Assembly (NCBI RefSeq): GCF_025061645.1
Contig: NZ_JANYMP010000021.1
Span: 80,494-144,493 of the forward strand
Reading direction: 5' to 3'
DNA: 64,000 nt
Source of the DNA: Umezawaea endophytica
Lineage (GTDB): Bacteria > Actinomycetota > Actinomycetes > Mycobacteriales > Pseudonocardiaceae
Shown here: piece after piece, positions 50,842 through 59,067 of the stretch
Layout of the letters: every line of letters begins with the position of its first letter
How positions within the stretch are numbered: the stretch's first letter is position 1
Made by a program: the position numbers and the translations under genes
Notes under the pieces: generated by a model
Databases searched by the model: none
What the model was told of the DNA's origin: nothing
Seen by the model: only the letters and a program-made list of their open reading frames with translations

Positions 50842-51368
50842 GACCCCGTCCTCGCGATCCGCGCCTGGAGCGCGTCCCGCTGGTCGGCGAGGTCGTCGGC
50901 CAGCCCCTCCGCCTCCCGCACGATCGCGTCCACCAGCCGACCCGCCTGCACCGCGGCGCCTTCCAGCCTGCGCACGCTTTCCCGGTGGGCCTCCGACAGC
51001 TCCTCGCGCCGTGCGCCGAGCAGCCGTTCGCCCTCCTCGGCGAGCGCGCGTGCCCTGGCTCGCGCGTCCGCCTCGATGGCACGGGCCTCGTTCATCGCCG
51101 TGAAGAGGAGGTGGCGCACGAAGCACGCGAGCGGGTCGCGGGTCGGGTTCTCGGCGTGCAGCCATTCGTACTCGTGCAACGTCCCGTAGCCGCGCCCCAG
51201 TTCGGCGGCCGCGCGCTTGACGCGGACCAGCGCGTCGTCGTGCCTCGCGCGTGCGGCGGCGGTCTCGGAGTCGATCGCGGCGAGTTCCGCATGGACCGAA
51301 CGCCGGTCGTACCCGCGCAGGCGAACGCGGAATCGGGGTGGCGGAGGATCCGCCTGCTCCTGGGTCAT
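50838..51368 (-). CDS. DivIVA-like coiled-coil protein A
   Basis: The 176-residue protein begins with a short disordered segment and FRVRLRGYDRRSVHAELAAI, again like a DivIVA N-terminal region, then about 120 residues of coiled coil (EARAIEADARARARALAEEGE in part). It carries a conserved-looking GRGYGTLHEYEWLHAENP insert between the two. It is the first of a two-gene unit with protein B and lies just after a large hairpin. It has no signal or membrane helix. Confidence 0.65.
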   Translation of the reverse strand: MTQEQADPPPPRFRVRLRGYDRRSVHAELAAIDSETAAARARHDDALVRVKRAAAELGRGYGTLHEYEWLHAENPTRDPLACFVRHLLFTAMNEARAIEADARARARALAEEGERLLGARREELSEAHRESVRRLEGAAVQAGRLVDAIVREAEGLADDLADQRDALQARIARTGS

Positions 51369-51396
51369 GCCCACCTCTTCCCGGTCGTTCGGAGAC

Positions 51397-51465
51397 GGAG
51401 CCGCACACAGCTCCTGGCGGCGGTGCGAAAACCCACGCCGCCAGGAACCTCGCGTGTGCGGCTCC
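51397..51465. repeat. 69-base two-part stem-loop
   Basis: An outer stem of 12 perfect pairs (GGAGCCGCACAC at 51397-51408 with GTGTGCGGCTCC at 51454-51465) encloses an inner stem of 11 perfect pairs (TCCTGGCGGCG at 51412-51422 with CGCCGCCAGGA at 51436-51446) around a 13-base loop containing GAAAA. It lies 76 bases after the Gly-Asp repeat gene and 29 bases before the coiled-coil operon, all on the minus strand. It can act as terminator for the first or as a leader structure for the second. Confidence 0.85.
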
Positions 51466-51540
51466 CCCTTTCCCCTACGCGGCGGACCGGGCGTTCCCCG
51501 TCACCGACGGGGCGGGCGCCCCGGTCCGCGCACGATTTCC

Positions 51541-52491
51541 TCAGACCTCGACGGTGTCCATGAACGAGCTCCACACCTCGGCGTCGCCGCCGTGGCCGCC
51601 ATCGCCGGAGTCGCCACCGGAGGTGTCGCTGGTGATGGACGCGTCGCCGGTGTCGCCGGTCGTGGTGTCGCCGGAGTCACCCGTGGTCACCACGGTGGAC
51701 GAGTCGTCGTCCCAGTCCCACGAGCCCCACCAGTCGTCGTTGACCGCGCCGTGCTCCCAAACGCCGTCGTTCCAGTCGTCGTTCCAGTCGCTGTCGTTGT
51801 CGTCGTTCCAGTTGTTGTTGTTGTCGCTCCAGTCGTTGTTGTTCCACTCGTCGTGGTTCCACTCGTCCTCGGCGGTGGTCAGGGTCGCGTTGTAGCCGGT
51901 GTCACCGGAGTCGCCCGAGGCGCCCGAGTCACCGCTGACCGCGACGTTCACGCTCTCGGCGTCGCCACCGGCGCCCGAGTCGCCACCGTCACCCGCGACC
52001 GCCACCGATTCCTCGGAGTCGTCGGCCGCGAACGAGTGGACCGCCGGAGTGGCCTCCACCTCGGCGTCACCGCCGCCGCCACCCGCGCCGGTGTCACCGG
52101 CGGTGGTGTCGCTGGCGATGGTCGCGTCGCCGGTGTCACCCGTGGTGGTGTCACCGGAGTCGCCCGTCATCACGTACGTGTTGCACCCGCCCAGCGGGCA
52201 GTAGACGTAGGTGAAGTTGCCACCCGTCGAACCCGAGTCGCCCGAGTCACCGGAGTCGCCCGACACCGCGACGTTGGTGCTCTCGGCGTCACCGCCGTGC
52301 CCGGAGTCGCCACCGTCGCCGCCGACCGCGACCTGGGGGCCGCTGTCGTGCGACGGCCCTCCCCAGTCGCCCATGTCGGACCCGGAGTGGGTCGGGTGGG
52401 CGACGCCTGCGCTCGCGCTCCACGTGCCGGGCACGATGAGCGCGCCGGACATCACCGCGGCCAAGAGGCCGCGCTGGATGTTCTTGTGCAT
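51541..52491 (-). CDS. secreted acidic Gly-Asp-Ser-Thr repeat protein
   Basis: The 316-residue protein has a signal peptide (RGLLAAVMSGALIVPGTWSASA, cleavage near residue 29) and a mature chain built from two copies of one module. Copy 1 (about 55-148) and copy 2 (163-307) both run GDGGDSG, GGDAES, NVAVSGDSG, then TGDSGDTTTGDTGDA, SDT and GGDAEV. Copy 1 has a spacer with CPLGGC; copy 2 has a spacer (209-263) very rich in Trp, Asn and Asp (NNNDWSDNNNNWNDDNDSDW). The chain is strongly acidic, with almost no Lys or Arg. Calcium binding, cell-surface assembly or adhesion are possible. It does not match RTX exactly. GGAAGGA precedes the ATG at 52491. Confidence 0.8.
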   Translation of the reverse strand: MHKNIQRGLLAAVMSGALIVPGTWSASAGVAHPTHSGSDMGDWGGPSHDSGPQVAVGGDGGDSGHGGDAESTNVAVSGDSGDSGDSGSTGGNFTYVYCPLGGCNTYVMTGDSGDTTTGDTGDATIASDTTAGDTGAGGGGGDAEVEATPAVHSFAADDSEESVAVAGDGGDSGAGGDAESVNVAVSGDSGASGDSGDTGYNATLTTAEDEWNHDEWNNNDWSDNNNNWNDDNDSDWNDDWNDGVWEHGAVNDDWWGSWDWDDDSSTVVTTGDSGDTTTGDTGDASITSDTSGGDSGDGGHGGDAEVWSSFMDTVEV

Positions 52492-53083
52492 GGTCTTCCT
52501 TCCGTGACAACGAACTTCGAACACGGTGGTCAACTAGCGGTGGTGCCGGATCGGGTCGGGCGGTTCAAGGTGTCGGCGCGGAACCGAGGTCCGCGCGACT
52601 CGCCACCGGGGCGGGAGAACCGCGCACGGTCACCTGCCACGTCGAGCTGATCTCCTTCACGGGTCATCCCCTCCGCGGTAGGCCGCCATCCGTTCCCGAT
52701 GAGGAATAACCTGCGAACGTGGAAGGCAATCCCGGAAAATGGCCCGCCACCCTTTTCGGTGCCGCCGCCACGACTGGAAAAGCGGTTTTCGGCACCTGGT
52801 CGGTGGGTGGTCGGGAGCATTTCGACTCCGCGACTACCCAGCGTGTAGATTCGTACCGGCGCAACGGCTTCGCGATGGTTCACGAGTCGTTGGGCCGGTC
52901 GTGGACGATCACCCGTTGGAACAATTTCGGCGGGGCCGTTTTATACCGACGGTGAACACTTTTCCCGGCTCCGTCACCCGGCACGGTTGATCGCGGGTGC
53001 CAGGGTTTCCCGTTGGAGAAAATCGGGGTAATCCCCGACGAATGACGACAGGTCCGGTTTTCTCGGAGCACCCGGAGACAACG
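52492..53083. other. non-coding region before the DUF4015-type gene
   Basis: No gene is supported in these 592 bases between two divergently transcribed secreted-protein genes. Parts near 52680-52760 and 52930-53060 are less GC-rich and could hold promoters, but no clear operator repeat was seen. Confidence 0.4.
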
Positions 53084-54664
53084 ATGACCGTTTCACCGTC
53101 CGTCAGCACTCGGGGCATGGTCATCGTCGCGGTGGCCATGGCCGCCACCGCCGTGGCCGCCACGTCCATCAGCGTCGCCCACTCGCGCGGGACGGCGCTC
53201 GTGGTCCAGGGGATCGAGGACGGGGCGGTCGTGCGGTCCGTGGACGTCAACAGGCTCGCGATCAGCTCGGCCGACGCCGGTTCGCTGGACTCGGTCGAGG
53301 TGGTGATCGACGGCGTGGTCGTGCCGACGCGGCGGGACGGCGACCGGCTGACCGCGGAGCCGGTGGACCTGGCCGACGGCGCGCACGAACTGGTCGTGCG
53401 CGTGGACAACAGCGTGCCGTTCCTGCCCGGCACGTCGACCGAGCGCGTGTTCACCATCGACGACACGGCTCCGACGGTGCTGGCCGACGCCGTCGACGCG
53501 GTGTCGTTGCGCGATCCGGTGACCGTCGAGGGGACGGTGGCGGGAGCCGAGTCGGTGCTGATCGGCGAGCAGCGCTTCCCCGTCGACACCAACGGTTCCT
53601 TCAGCGCGTCACTGGCCGCCGTGCCCGGCCGCGTGCGCGTCGAGGCGACGGACGCGGCGGGCAACTCCGGCCACCAGGACCTGGAGGTGCGCGCCCACCA
53701 CCCCGGTATGCGGGCGGTGCACATGAGCGCGCAGGCGTGGGCGTCCGAGGCGCTGCGCGAGCCGGTGCTGCGGCTGATCCGGGAGAAGCGGATCGACACC
53801 GTGCAGCTCGACATCAAGGACGAGAGCGGTGAGATCGGCTACGACTCGCAGGTGCCGATGGCGAAGAAGCTCGGCGCGGGCACGGACAACTACGACGCGC
53901 GGGCCGTGATCGACCAGCTCCACGGCGCGGGCGTACGGGTCGTCGGCAGGCTGGTCGCGTTCCGGGACCCCGTCCTCGCCGAGGCCGCGTGGCGGAGCGG
54001 CGCGAAGGACCTGGTGGTGCAGGACGAGAGCGGGTCGCCGTGGTCGGGCGGGTACGGCGGCTTCGCGTTCACCAACTTCGCCAACCCCGAGGTGCGCGCC
54101 TACAACGTCGAACTCGCGGTCGAGGCCGCGTCGCTCGGCTTCGACGACATCCTCTACGACTACATCCGCCGCCCGGACGGCCCGCTCGCGCGGATGACGT
54201 TCCCCGGCCTGACCACGTCCCCCGAGCAGTCCATCGCGGACTTCCTCGGGGACTCCCGCGAAGCGGTGCGGCCACGGGGGGCGTTCGTCGGGGCGTCGGT
54301 GTTCGGGATCGCCGCGCGCAGCGGGTCGGACGTGGCGCAGGACATCCCGGCGATGGCCGCGCAGGTCGACTACATCGCCCCCATGGTGTACCCGTCCCAC
54401 TGGGGGCCGGGCGAGTACGGCGTCGCCGATCCGGAGGGGCAGCCGCACGACATCGTCAAGGCCTCGGTCGCCGACTTCGTCGCGGTGACCGAGAACTCCG
54501 GCGCGGCGGTCATCCCGTGGCTCCAGTCGTTCTCGCTGGCGAAGTCGTACGGCCCCACTGAGGTCCAGGCGCAGATCGCGGGCTCGACCGAGGCGGGCGC
54601 GAAGTCGTTCCTGCTGTGGAACGCGGCCTGCGACTACGAGTCCGCCGGGCTCCAGCCGGGCTGA
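53084..54664 (+). CDS. DUF4015-type putative glycoside hydrolase, secreted or anchored
   Basis: The 526-residue protein has an N-terminal hydrophobic helix (GMVIVAVAMAATAVAATSIS), two immunoglobulin-like sandwich regions (about 45-215), and a TIM-barrel domain of the DUF4015 type: LDIKDESGEIGYDS, LVAFRDPVLAEA, FANPEVRAYNVELAVEAA, DDILYDYIRRPDG and YIAPMVYPSHWGPGEYG. The aspartates in these strands suggest glycosidase chemistry. ATG at 53084 follows GGAGA by six bases; an earlier ATG at 53042 lacks one. Substrate unknown, probably an extracellular polysaccharide. It ends directly against the converging MDR gene. Confidence 0.82.
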   Translation: MTVSPSVSTRGMVIVAVAMAATAVAATSISVAHSRGTALVVQGIEDGAVVRSVDVNRLAISSADAGSLDSVEVVIDGVVVPTRRDGDRLTAEPVDLADGAHELVVRVDNSVPFLPGTSTERVFTIDDTAPTVLADAVDAVSLRDPVTVEGTVAGAESVLIGEQRFPVDTNGSFSASLAAVPGRVRVEATDAAGNSGHQDLEVRAHHPGMRAVHMSAQAWASEALREPVLRLIREKRIDTVQLDIKDESGEIGYDSQVPMAKKLGAGTDNYDARAVIDQLHGAGVRVVGRLVAFRDPVLAEAAWRSGAKDLVVQDESGSPWSGGYGGFAFTNFANPEVRAYNVELAVEAASLGFDDILYDYIRRPDGPLARMTFPGLTTSPEQSIADFLGDSREAVRPRGAFVGASVFGIAARSGSDVAQDIPAMAAQVDYIAPMVYPSHWGPGEYGVADPEGQPHDIVKASVADFVAVTENSGAAVIPWLQSFSLAKSYGPTEVQAQIAGSTEAGAKSFLLWNAACDYESAGLQPG

Positions 54665-55639
54665 TCACACCGTGATGACGACCTTGGCCCGCGCGTGCTC
54701 GACCTCGACGTACCGGATCGCCTCGGCCGCCTCCTCCAGCGTGAACCCGCGGTCGATGACCGGGGTGACCTGGCCGGACTCGACGAGTTCGCCGAGCACG
54801 GCCAGGTTCTCCGCGCTGTTCACCGCGGTGAGCGGGCAGACGCGCTGGCTCATGAACGGCCGCACCACCAGGGCCTTGAGCAGCAGCGCGATGGGCCCCA
54901 GGAAGGACCCGCCCTCCGACACGCCGCCGCCCGCGAGGACCAGCGTGCCGCCGGGGGTGAGCACGCGGCGGTGGTCGGCCAGCGACCGGTTCGCGACGAA
55001 GTCGAGGACGACGTCGTACCGCTTCCCGGAGCGGGCGAAGTCCTCCGACCGGTAGTCGACGACGTGGTCGGCGCCCAGTTCGCGGACCAGGTCGACGTTC
55101 CGGGTGCTGCACACGCCCGTCACCTCGGCGCCGTGGGCCTTGGCGATCTGCACGGCGAACGTGCCCACCCCGCCGGACGCGCCGTTCACGAGCACCCGCT
55201 GCCCCGCCGTGACCCGGCCGAGGTCGCGCACGCCGATGAGCGCGGTGTTGCCCGCCAGCGGCACGGCGGCGGCTTGCTCGAACGTCAGGCCCGCGGGCTT
55301 CACCCCCACGGCCAGCTCGGACACGCGCACGTACTCGGCGAACGTCCCGTCCACCTCGCCGTACACCTCGTCCCCGACCGCGAACCGCACCGCGCCGTCC
55401 CCGACCGCCTCGACCACCCCGGCGAAGTCCCGCCCCCGAACCCGCTCCTTCGGCCCGCGCAACCCCATCGACAGCCGGGCGAGGTACGGGTCGCCGCGCA
55501 TGAAGTGCCAGTCGTAGGCGTTGACCGCCGCCGCGCGCACCCGTACGAGCAGCTCACCGGGGCCCGGAACCGGCTGGGGAACGTCCTTGAGCTCCAGGAC
55601 GTCCGGGGAGCCGTACCTGTGCTGAACGATCGCCTTCAC
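54665..55639 (-). CDS. MDR-family NADP-dependent oxidoreductase (quinone-reductase like)
   Basis: The 324-residue protein is a zinc-independent medium-chain reductase: KAIVQHRYGSPDVLELKDVP at the start, the AGVVEAVGDGAVRFAVGDEV segment, the nucleotide motif VNGASGGVGTFAVQIAKA, and no zinc-binding cysteines. NADPH-dependent reduction of quinones or enones is likely. It is a single gene converging with the DUF4015-type gene without spacing. Common in actinobacteria. Confidence 0.88.
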   Translation of the reverse strand: MKAIVQHRYGSPDVLELKDVPQPVPGPGELLVRVRAAAVNAYDWHFMRGDPYLARLSMGLRGPKERVRGRDFAGVVEAVGDGAVRFAVGDEVYGEVDGTFAEYVRVSELAVGVKPAGLTFEQAAAVPLAGNTALIGVRDLGRVTAGQRVLVNGASGGVGTFAVQIAKAHGAEVTGVCSTRNVDLVRELGADHVVDYRSEDFARSGKRYDVVLDFVANRSLADHRRVLTPGGTLVLAGGGVSEGGSFLGPIALLLKALVVRPFMSQRVCPLTAVNSAENLAVLGELVESGQVTPVIDRGFTLEEAAEAIRYVEVEHARAKVVITV

Positions 55640-55948
55640 GGGGACCTCCTCGGCGCGGGTCGCTGCCCACGACGGTGGCAGGCGGGGCGGACGCGCACAT
55701 CGGGGATGACCCCCGGGGGCTTGCGGATGGGGGTTGATCGACCTGGTCTAAAAAATCTTGAAAAAATTCTTCGCCAGGGCTTGCGCGACAAAACCGCAGC
55801 TCAGAAGGTCAGATCGGGACCTTCGACCCGCGTGTCGAGCTTGACAAGGGCTCGCGGGCCGTTCGCCGGTCCCGTTTTTGTCGGTGCTCACCGGCACCAT
55901 CTCGAACAGGTGTTCGTTTTGGGTGTTGCGAGCCGAGAGGAGCGTGCG
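55640..55948. other. intergenic region with an AT-rich patch and a small inverted repeat
   Basis: No gene is supported. A run rich in A and T (AAAAAATCTTGAAAAAATTC, 55751-55770) stands out in this genome, and GAAGGTC/GACCTTC (55804-55824) form a 7-base inverted repeat. A TTGACA follows at 55850-55855. These may form the promoter of the gene at 55949. Confidence 0.4.
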
Positions 55949-56593
55949 ATGCGGGTGAGGCTGGATCCGAGGCAGTGGCCCGGTCGTGTCATCCCCGAGA
56001 CCGATTCCGAGATCGACACGGCTGTCGAAGCCGTGTGCTTGCGCGCGAGTTGGGCGGACGCGGACCGCCAGTCCATCCGCGCGGTGCTGGTGCCGTGGTT
56101 CGCCGAGGAGTGGTCGGTGGACGCGGTGCTCAAGGCCGTCGACCACCGGCCGGACGGGTCGTGGCAGGGCAGGCCGCGCGGGCGTGACCAGGAGGCGCAC
56201 GAGTTCCTGAGAGCGCGGCTGCGCGCGTGGTCCGGCAGTGGGGGGCAGCGGGCGAAGCCGCCGGTGCCGGGCGTGCCGTTCGGGCAGTGGTGGCGGGTGA
56301 ACCGGCGCAACGCCCGGCTGTACGAGCCGCGGGAGACGGCGCCGCTGGGGCAGGCGGGCCGGGAGGCGCGCGAGGAGTCGCTGGCGCGGGCTCGGGCCCA
56401 CCTCAGCGATCCGGTGGAGCGGTCGCGGGCGAAGGCCGAGCGCTGGCGCGAGGCGTTGGACTCGCTGCTCGTGCCGGGCAAGGCGGTGCCGACGTTCGAG
56501 GACTCGCGGCGGCTGCTGGTCGACCGGGTCGTGCCGCGCACGGTGTGCGCGCACTGCGGGTCGGGGCAGGTGATGATCCGGCGTGCGGCGTGA
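55949..56593 (+). CDS. orphan 214-residue protein with C-terminal CxxC
   Basis: The protein is soluble, basic and Trp-rich in its first half (ASWADADRQSIRAVLVPWFA, EEWSVDAVLKAVDHRP) and ends with CAHCGSGQVMIRRAA, a possible half zinc ribbon. The first half suggests helical DNA- or RNA-binding, and HRPDGSWQGRPRGRDQEA recalls proteins from actinobacterial integrative elements, but no domain is certain. GAGAGG precedes the ATG. No integrase, relaxase or tRNA target is adjacent, so an element is not demonstrated. Confidence 0.6.
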   Translation: MRVRLDPRQWPGRVIPETDSEIDTAVEAVCLRASWADADRQSIRAVLVPWFAEEWSVDAVLKAVDHRPDGSWQGRPRGRDQEAHEFLRARLRAWSGSGGQRAKPPVPGVPFGQWWRVNRRNARLYEPRETAPLGQAGREAREESLARARAHLSDPVERSRAKAERWREALDSLLVPGKAVPTFEDSRRLLVDRVVPRTVCAHCGSGQVMIRRAA

Positions 56594-56612
56594 TGAGACC
56601 GGGGAGGGTGAG

Positions 56613-56800
56613 GTGAGGTGGCGCCACGGTGTTGGCCGGTGGGGATTTGGTCAGTGGCGAGAGCGGTGAGGTAGCGCCGGCACAGTCGGCGGTGACCGGT
56701 GGCGAGTCAGGTGAGATAGCGCCGGCACAGTCGCCGGTGGTCAGCGGTGAGTGAGGTTCAGTGGTGAGTGAGGTGAGGTAGAGCCGGCACGGTGGCCGGT
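56613..56800. repeat. four imperfect direct repeats in a G-rich stretch
   Basis: Copies beginning at 56613, 56666, 56711 and 56773 share GTGAGGTAGCGCCGGCAC with one or several changes; the two central copies are almost identical over 24 bases. Spacing varies (53, 45, 62 bases). The stretch from 56594 to about 56900 is strongly G-skewed on the plus strand. No gene is supported between 56594 and 57239. Confidence 0.7.
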
Positions 56801-57239
56801 GGTGAGAGCGGTGGACTTGGTGCTCGTCGGCCGACTGGTCGGTGAGGACGGTCGTGGTCCTGGTGCTGGTCGCCTGGGTGGTCTGCGGACTGGGTACGCC
56901 GGAAGTTGAACGGCGCCTTGTCAGTGGGTCTTCGCGGGCCGAGGCTTTCTTTGGCATGCCCGGAATCCGGCTGCTACGGCAGGCTCGACCTTGCGCCTAC
57001 TGCCCAGCGGGGCGGTGATTCGTGCTGCCCTGCGCGGAAAGCGCTCGCGGTCGGCCACGAGACCACGGCTGCCCGGTGGGACGAGTCTGCCATCCCGTTC
57101 GGGCTGAAGCATCTCGGGGGGTGGGTGGATGCCTGGCGGCTCACCGGGTCGATGGTCTTCCGGTCCCTGCTCGGGGGGTTGAGGACTGGCCGCGCGTGGT
57201 ACCCGACCAGCGTCTTTCGGCGATCTGGAGGGTGTGGCG

Positions 57240-58145
57240 ATGGCTCGGGCGATCTGGAGTGGAGCGGTCAGCTTCGGGCTGGTCACGATTCCGGTGGCGC
57301 TGTACGGCGCGACCCACGACCACACCGTGCACTTCAACCAGTTCGAGCGCGGTACGTCCGACCGGATCCGCTACCAGCGGGTCAACGAGCGGACCGGTGA
57401 CGAGGTCGAGTACTCCGACATCGTGAAGGGCCATGACGTCGGTGGCGGCGAGTACGTCGTCGTCGAGCAGGAGGAGTTGGACGACATCGCGCCCGGACGG
57501 TCGCGCACGATCGACATCGACACCTTCGTGGACCTCGACGAGATCGATCCCGTCTACTTCCAGAAGAGCTACTGGCTGGGTCCGGCGAAGTCCGAGTACG
57601 CCCGCCCGTACCGCCTCCTGGTGCGCGCCATGGCGAAGACCGGGAAGGCGGGCATCGCCACGTTCGTCATGCGCGGCAAGCAGTACCTGACCGCCATCCG
57701 CGCCGACGGCGACCTGCTGGCGCTGGAGACCCTGTACTTCGCCGACGAGATCCGCGACCCGGCGGACGTCCTCGACGAACTCCCGACCGGCGACCGCGCC
57801 AAGCCGAAGGAGGTCGCCATGGCGACCTCGCTGATCGAGTCCATGAGCGGCCCGTGGAAGCCCGAGGACTACCGCGACACCTACACCACCAAGGTCGAGA
57901 AGCTGATGCGAGCCAAGAAGGCGGGCAAGAAGACGGTCAGCGCCGAGGAACCGCCGGAGGCGACCGAGGTCGTCAACCTGATGGAAGCGTTGCGCCGCAG
58001 TGTGGAGGGCACCCGCAAGAAGACCGCCGACCTCTCCGACCTGTCCAAGGCGGACCTGGACAAGCAGGCCAAGGCACTGGGCATCACCGGCCGCTCCAAG
58101 ATGAAGCGCGCGGACCTGGAGAAGGCAGTCCGCAAGGCGTCCTGA
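57240..58145 (+). CDS. ku: Ku DNA end-binding protein
   Basis: The 301-residue protein is a bacterial Ku homodimer subunit for non-homologous end joining. The start MARAIWSGAVSFGLVTIPV and segments RIRYQRVNERTGDEVEYSDIVKG, FVMRGKQYLTAIRADGDLLALETL and YRDTYTTKVEKLM are typical. The C-terminal DLSKADLDKQAKALGI and KADLEKAVRKAS-like stretch resembles a SAP/Rho-N helix pair that adds DNA binding, with a Lys-rich linker. ATG at 57240 follows GGAGGG by eight bases; a GTG two codons earlier is possible. Ligase LigD is not in this window, as in genomes with several Ku copies. Confidence 0.93.
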   Translation: MARAIWSGAVSFGLVTIPVALYGATHDHTVHFNQFERGTSDRIRYQRVNERTGDEVEYSDIVKGHDVGGGEYVVVEQEELDDIAPGRSRTIDIDTFVDLDEIDPVYFQKSYWLGPAKSEYARPYRLLVRAMAKTGKAGIATFVMRGKQYLTAIRADGDLLALETLYFADEIRDPADVLDELPTGDRAKPKEVAMATSLIESMSGPWKPEDYRDTYTTKVEKLMRAKKAGKKTVSAEEPPEATEVVNLMEALRRSVEGTRKKTADLSDLSKADLDKQAKALGITGRSKMKRADLEKAVRKAS

Positions 58146-59067
58146 ACCACCACAGCTCCACCCACCCCAACTCCACCCACCACAGCTTCGCACCACAGGG
58201 TGCCGAACGGTCCCTTGACCCACACCCACCACCCCACGACGATGAGAGCGCTTCCACACCCCGGTCGGGGGGTGACCAAGAACGTCAGGCGCACCACAGG
58301 TGGCCGTTCCCCACCGCGCCAGACCACCCGACCGAACCACGACAGCGCCGACCGCCATCGCACTGTCGCGTTGAGACACTCGCGCGGGTGTCCGCTGCCG
58401 CACCGGCGAACACCCGCGCGAGCCCCACGATCGCCGCGGACAAAGCCAGACAGGCGCGGATAGGGACCGGACAGCCGCGGACAGGCCCGGACCAGGGACC
58501 AGACAGCATCGAGCGGCGACAGCCGGCGAGGGCAGCCACAACACCCGATCTCCACCACCCGGCCTCATACCGCCCAGACTTGCACTACTCAGACTTGTAC
58601 CACCCAGCCTGGTATCCCCCTGGCTAGCACCACCTGGCCGCCTCGCCGAACGGCCGCCCACCAACCAACCTCCTCGCCACCCGGCCTTGCCCTACCCGAC
58701 CGCCAATCACCCCGGCTTCCTACCGACCGGCCTCACACCCCTGGCCACCCCGCAAATGGGCCGCCTCACCACCCGACCTCCCCCTGCCAGGCCGCGCTTC
58801 CTACCAGCCGTCCTCTCACCACCTGGCCGCCCAACAAACCAGCCGCCCCAAACAGACCACCTCACCACCCGACCAACCCTCCCCCGGCCTTCCCACTGCC
58901 CAGGGCCACCCACCACCCCGGCCTATCCACCCGGCCGCCCCGCCATTCGCCCCCAGCCACCCGACCTCCCCCAACCCGCCCTCCCCAACCCGACCTCCCG
59001 CCACGACCCGCACCCCCGACGGCTACCGTCCGCACCGACCTGGACACCAGCGAACGGAGCCGTGCCC
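58146..59067. other. C-skewed low-complexity non-coding region
   Basis: No gene is supported in these 922 bases. The plus strand is very rich in C and poor in G from about 58560 to 59050, with at least seven scattered variants of CCACCTGGCCGCC, CACCCGGCC or CACCACCCGACC. A pair CAGACTTGCAC/CAGACTTGTAC (58577-58600) and several GGACAG words (58440-58500) add to the repetitive look. Translations in all frames are low-complexity. Confidence 0.6.

Noticed and set aside
52719-52955. Small open frames between the Gly-Asp repeat gene and the DUF4015-type gene
   Set aside because: No ribosome sites, no protein-like pattern, and several frames are open at once.
55640-56593. Integrated mobile element boundary near the orphan protein
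   Set aside because: No integrase, relaxase, tRNA gene or flanking direct repeats were seen.
56613-56800. CRISPR array
   Set aside because: Only four imperfect repeats with unequal spacing, spacers are themselves repetitive, and no cas genes are nearby.
56906-57400. Open frame running into the start of ku
   Set aside because: No ribosome site or recognisable domain. It overlaps the ku start in another frame.
58560-59050. Proline-rich secreted protein leading into the DUF2867 gene
   Set aside because: The frame is open but has no start with a ribosome site and no signal peptide. Its proline content only mirrors C-rich DNA; the DUF2867 domain begins at 59068.
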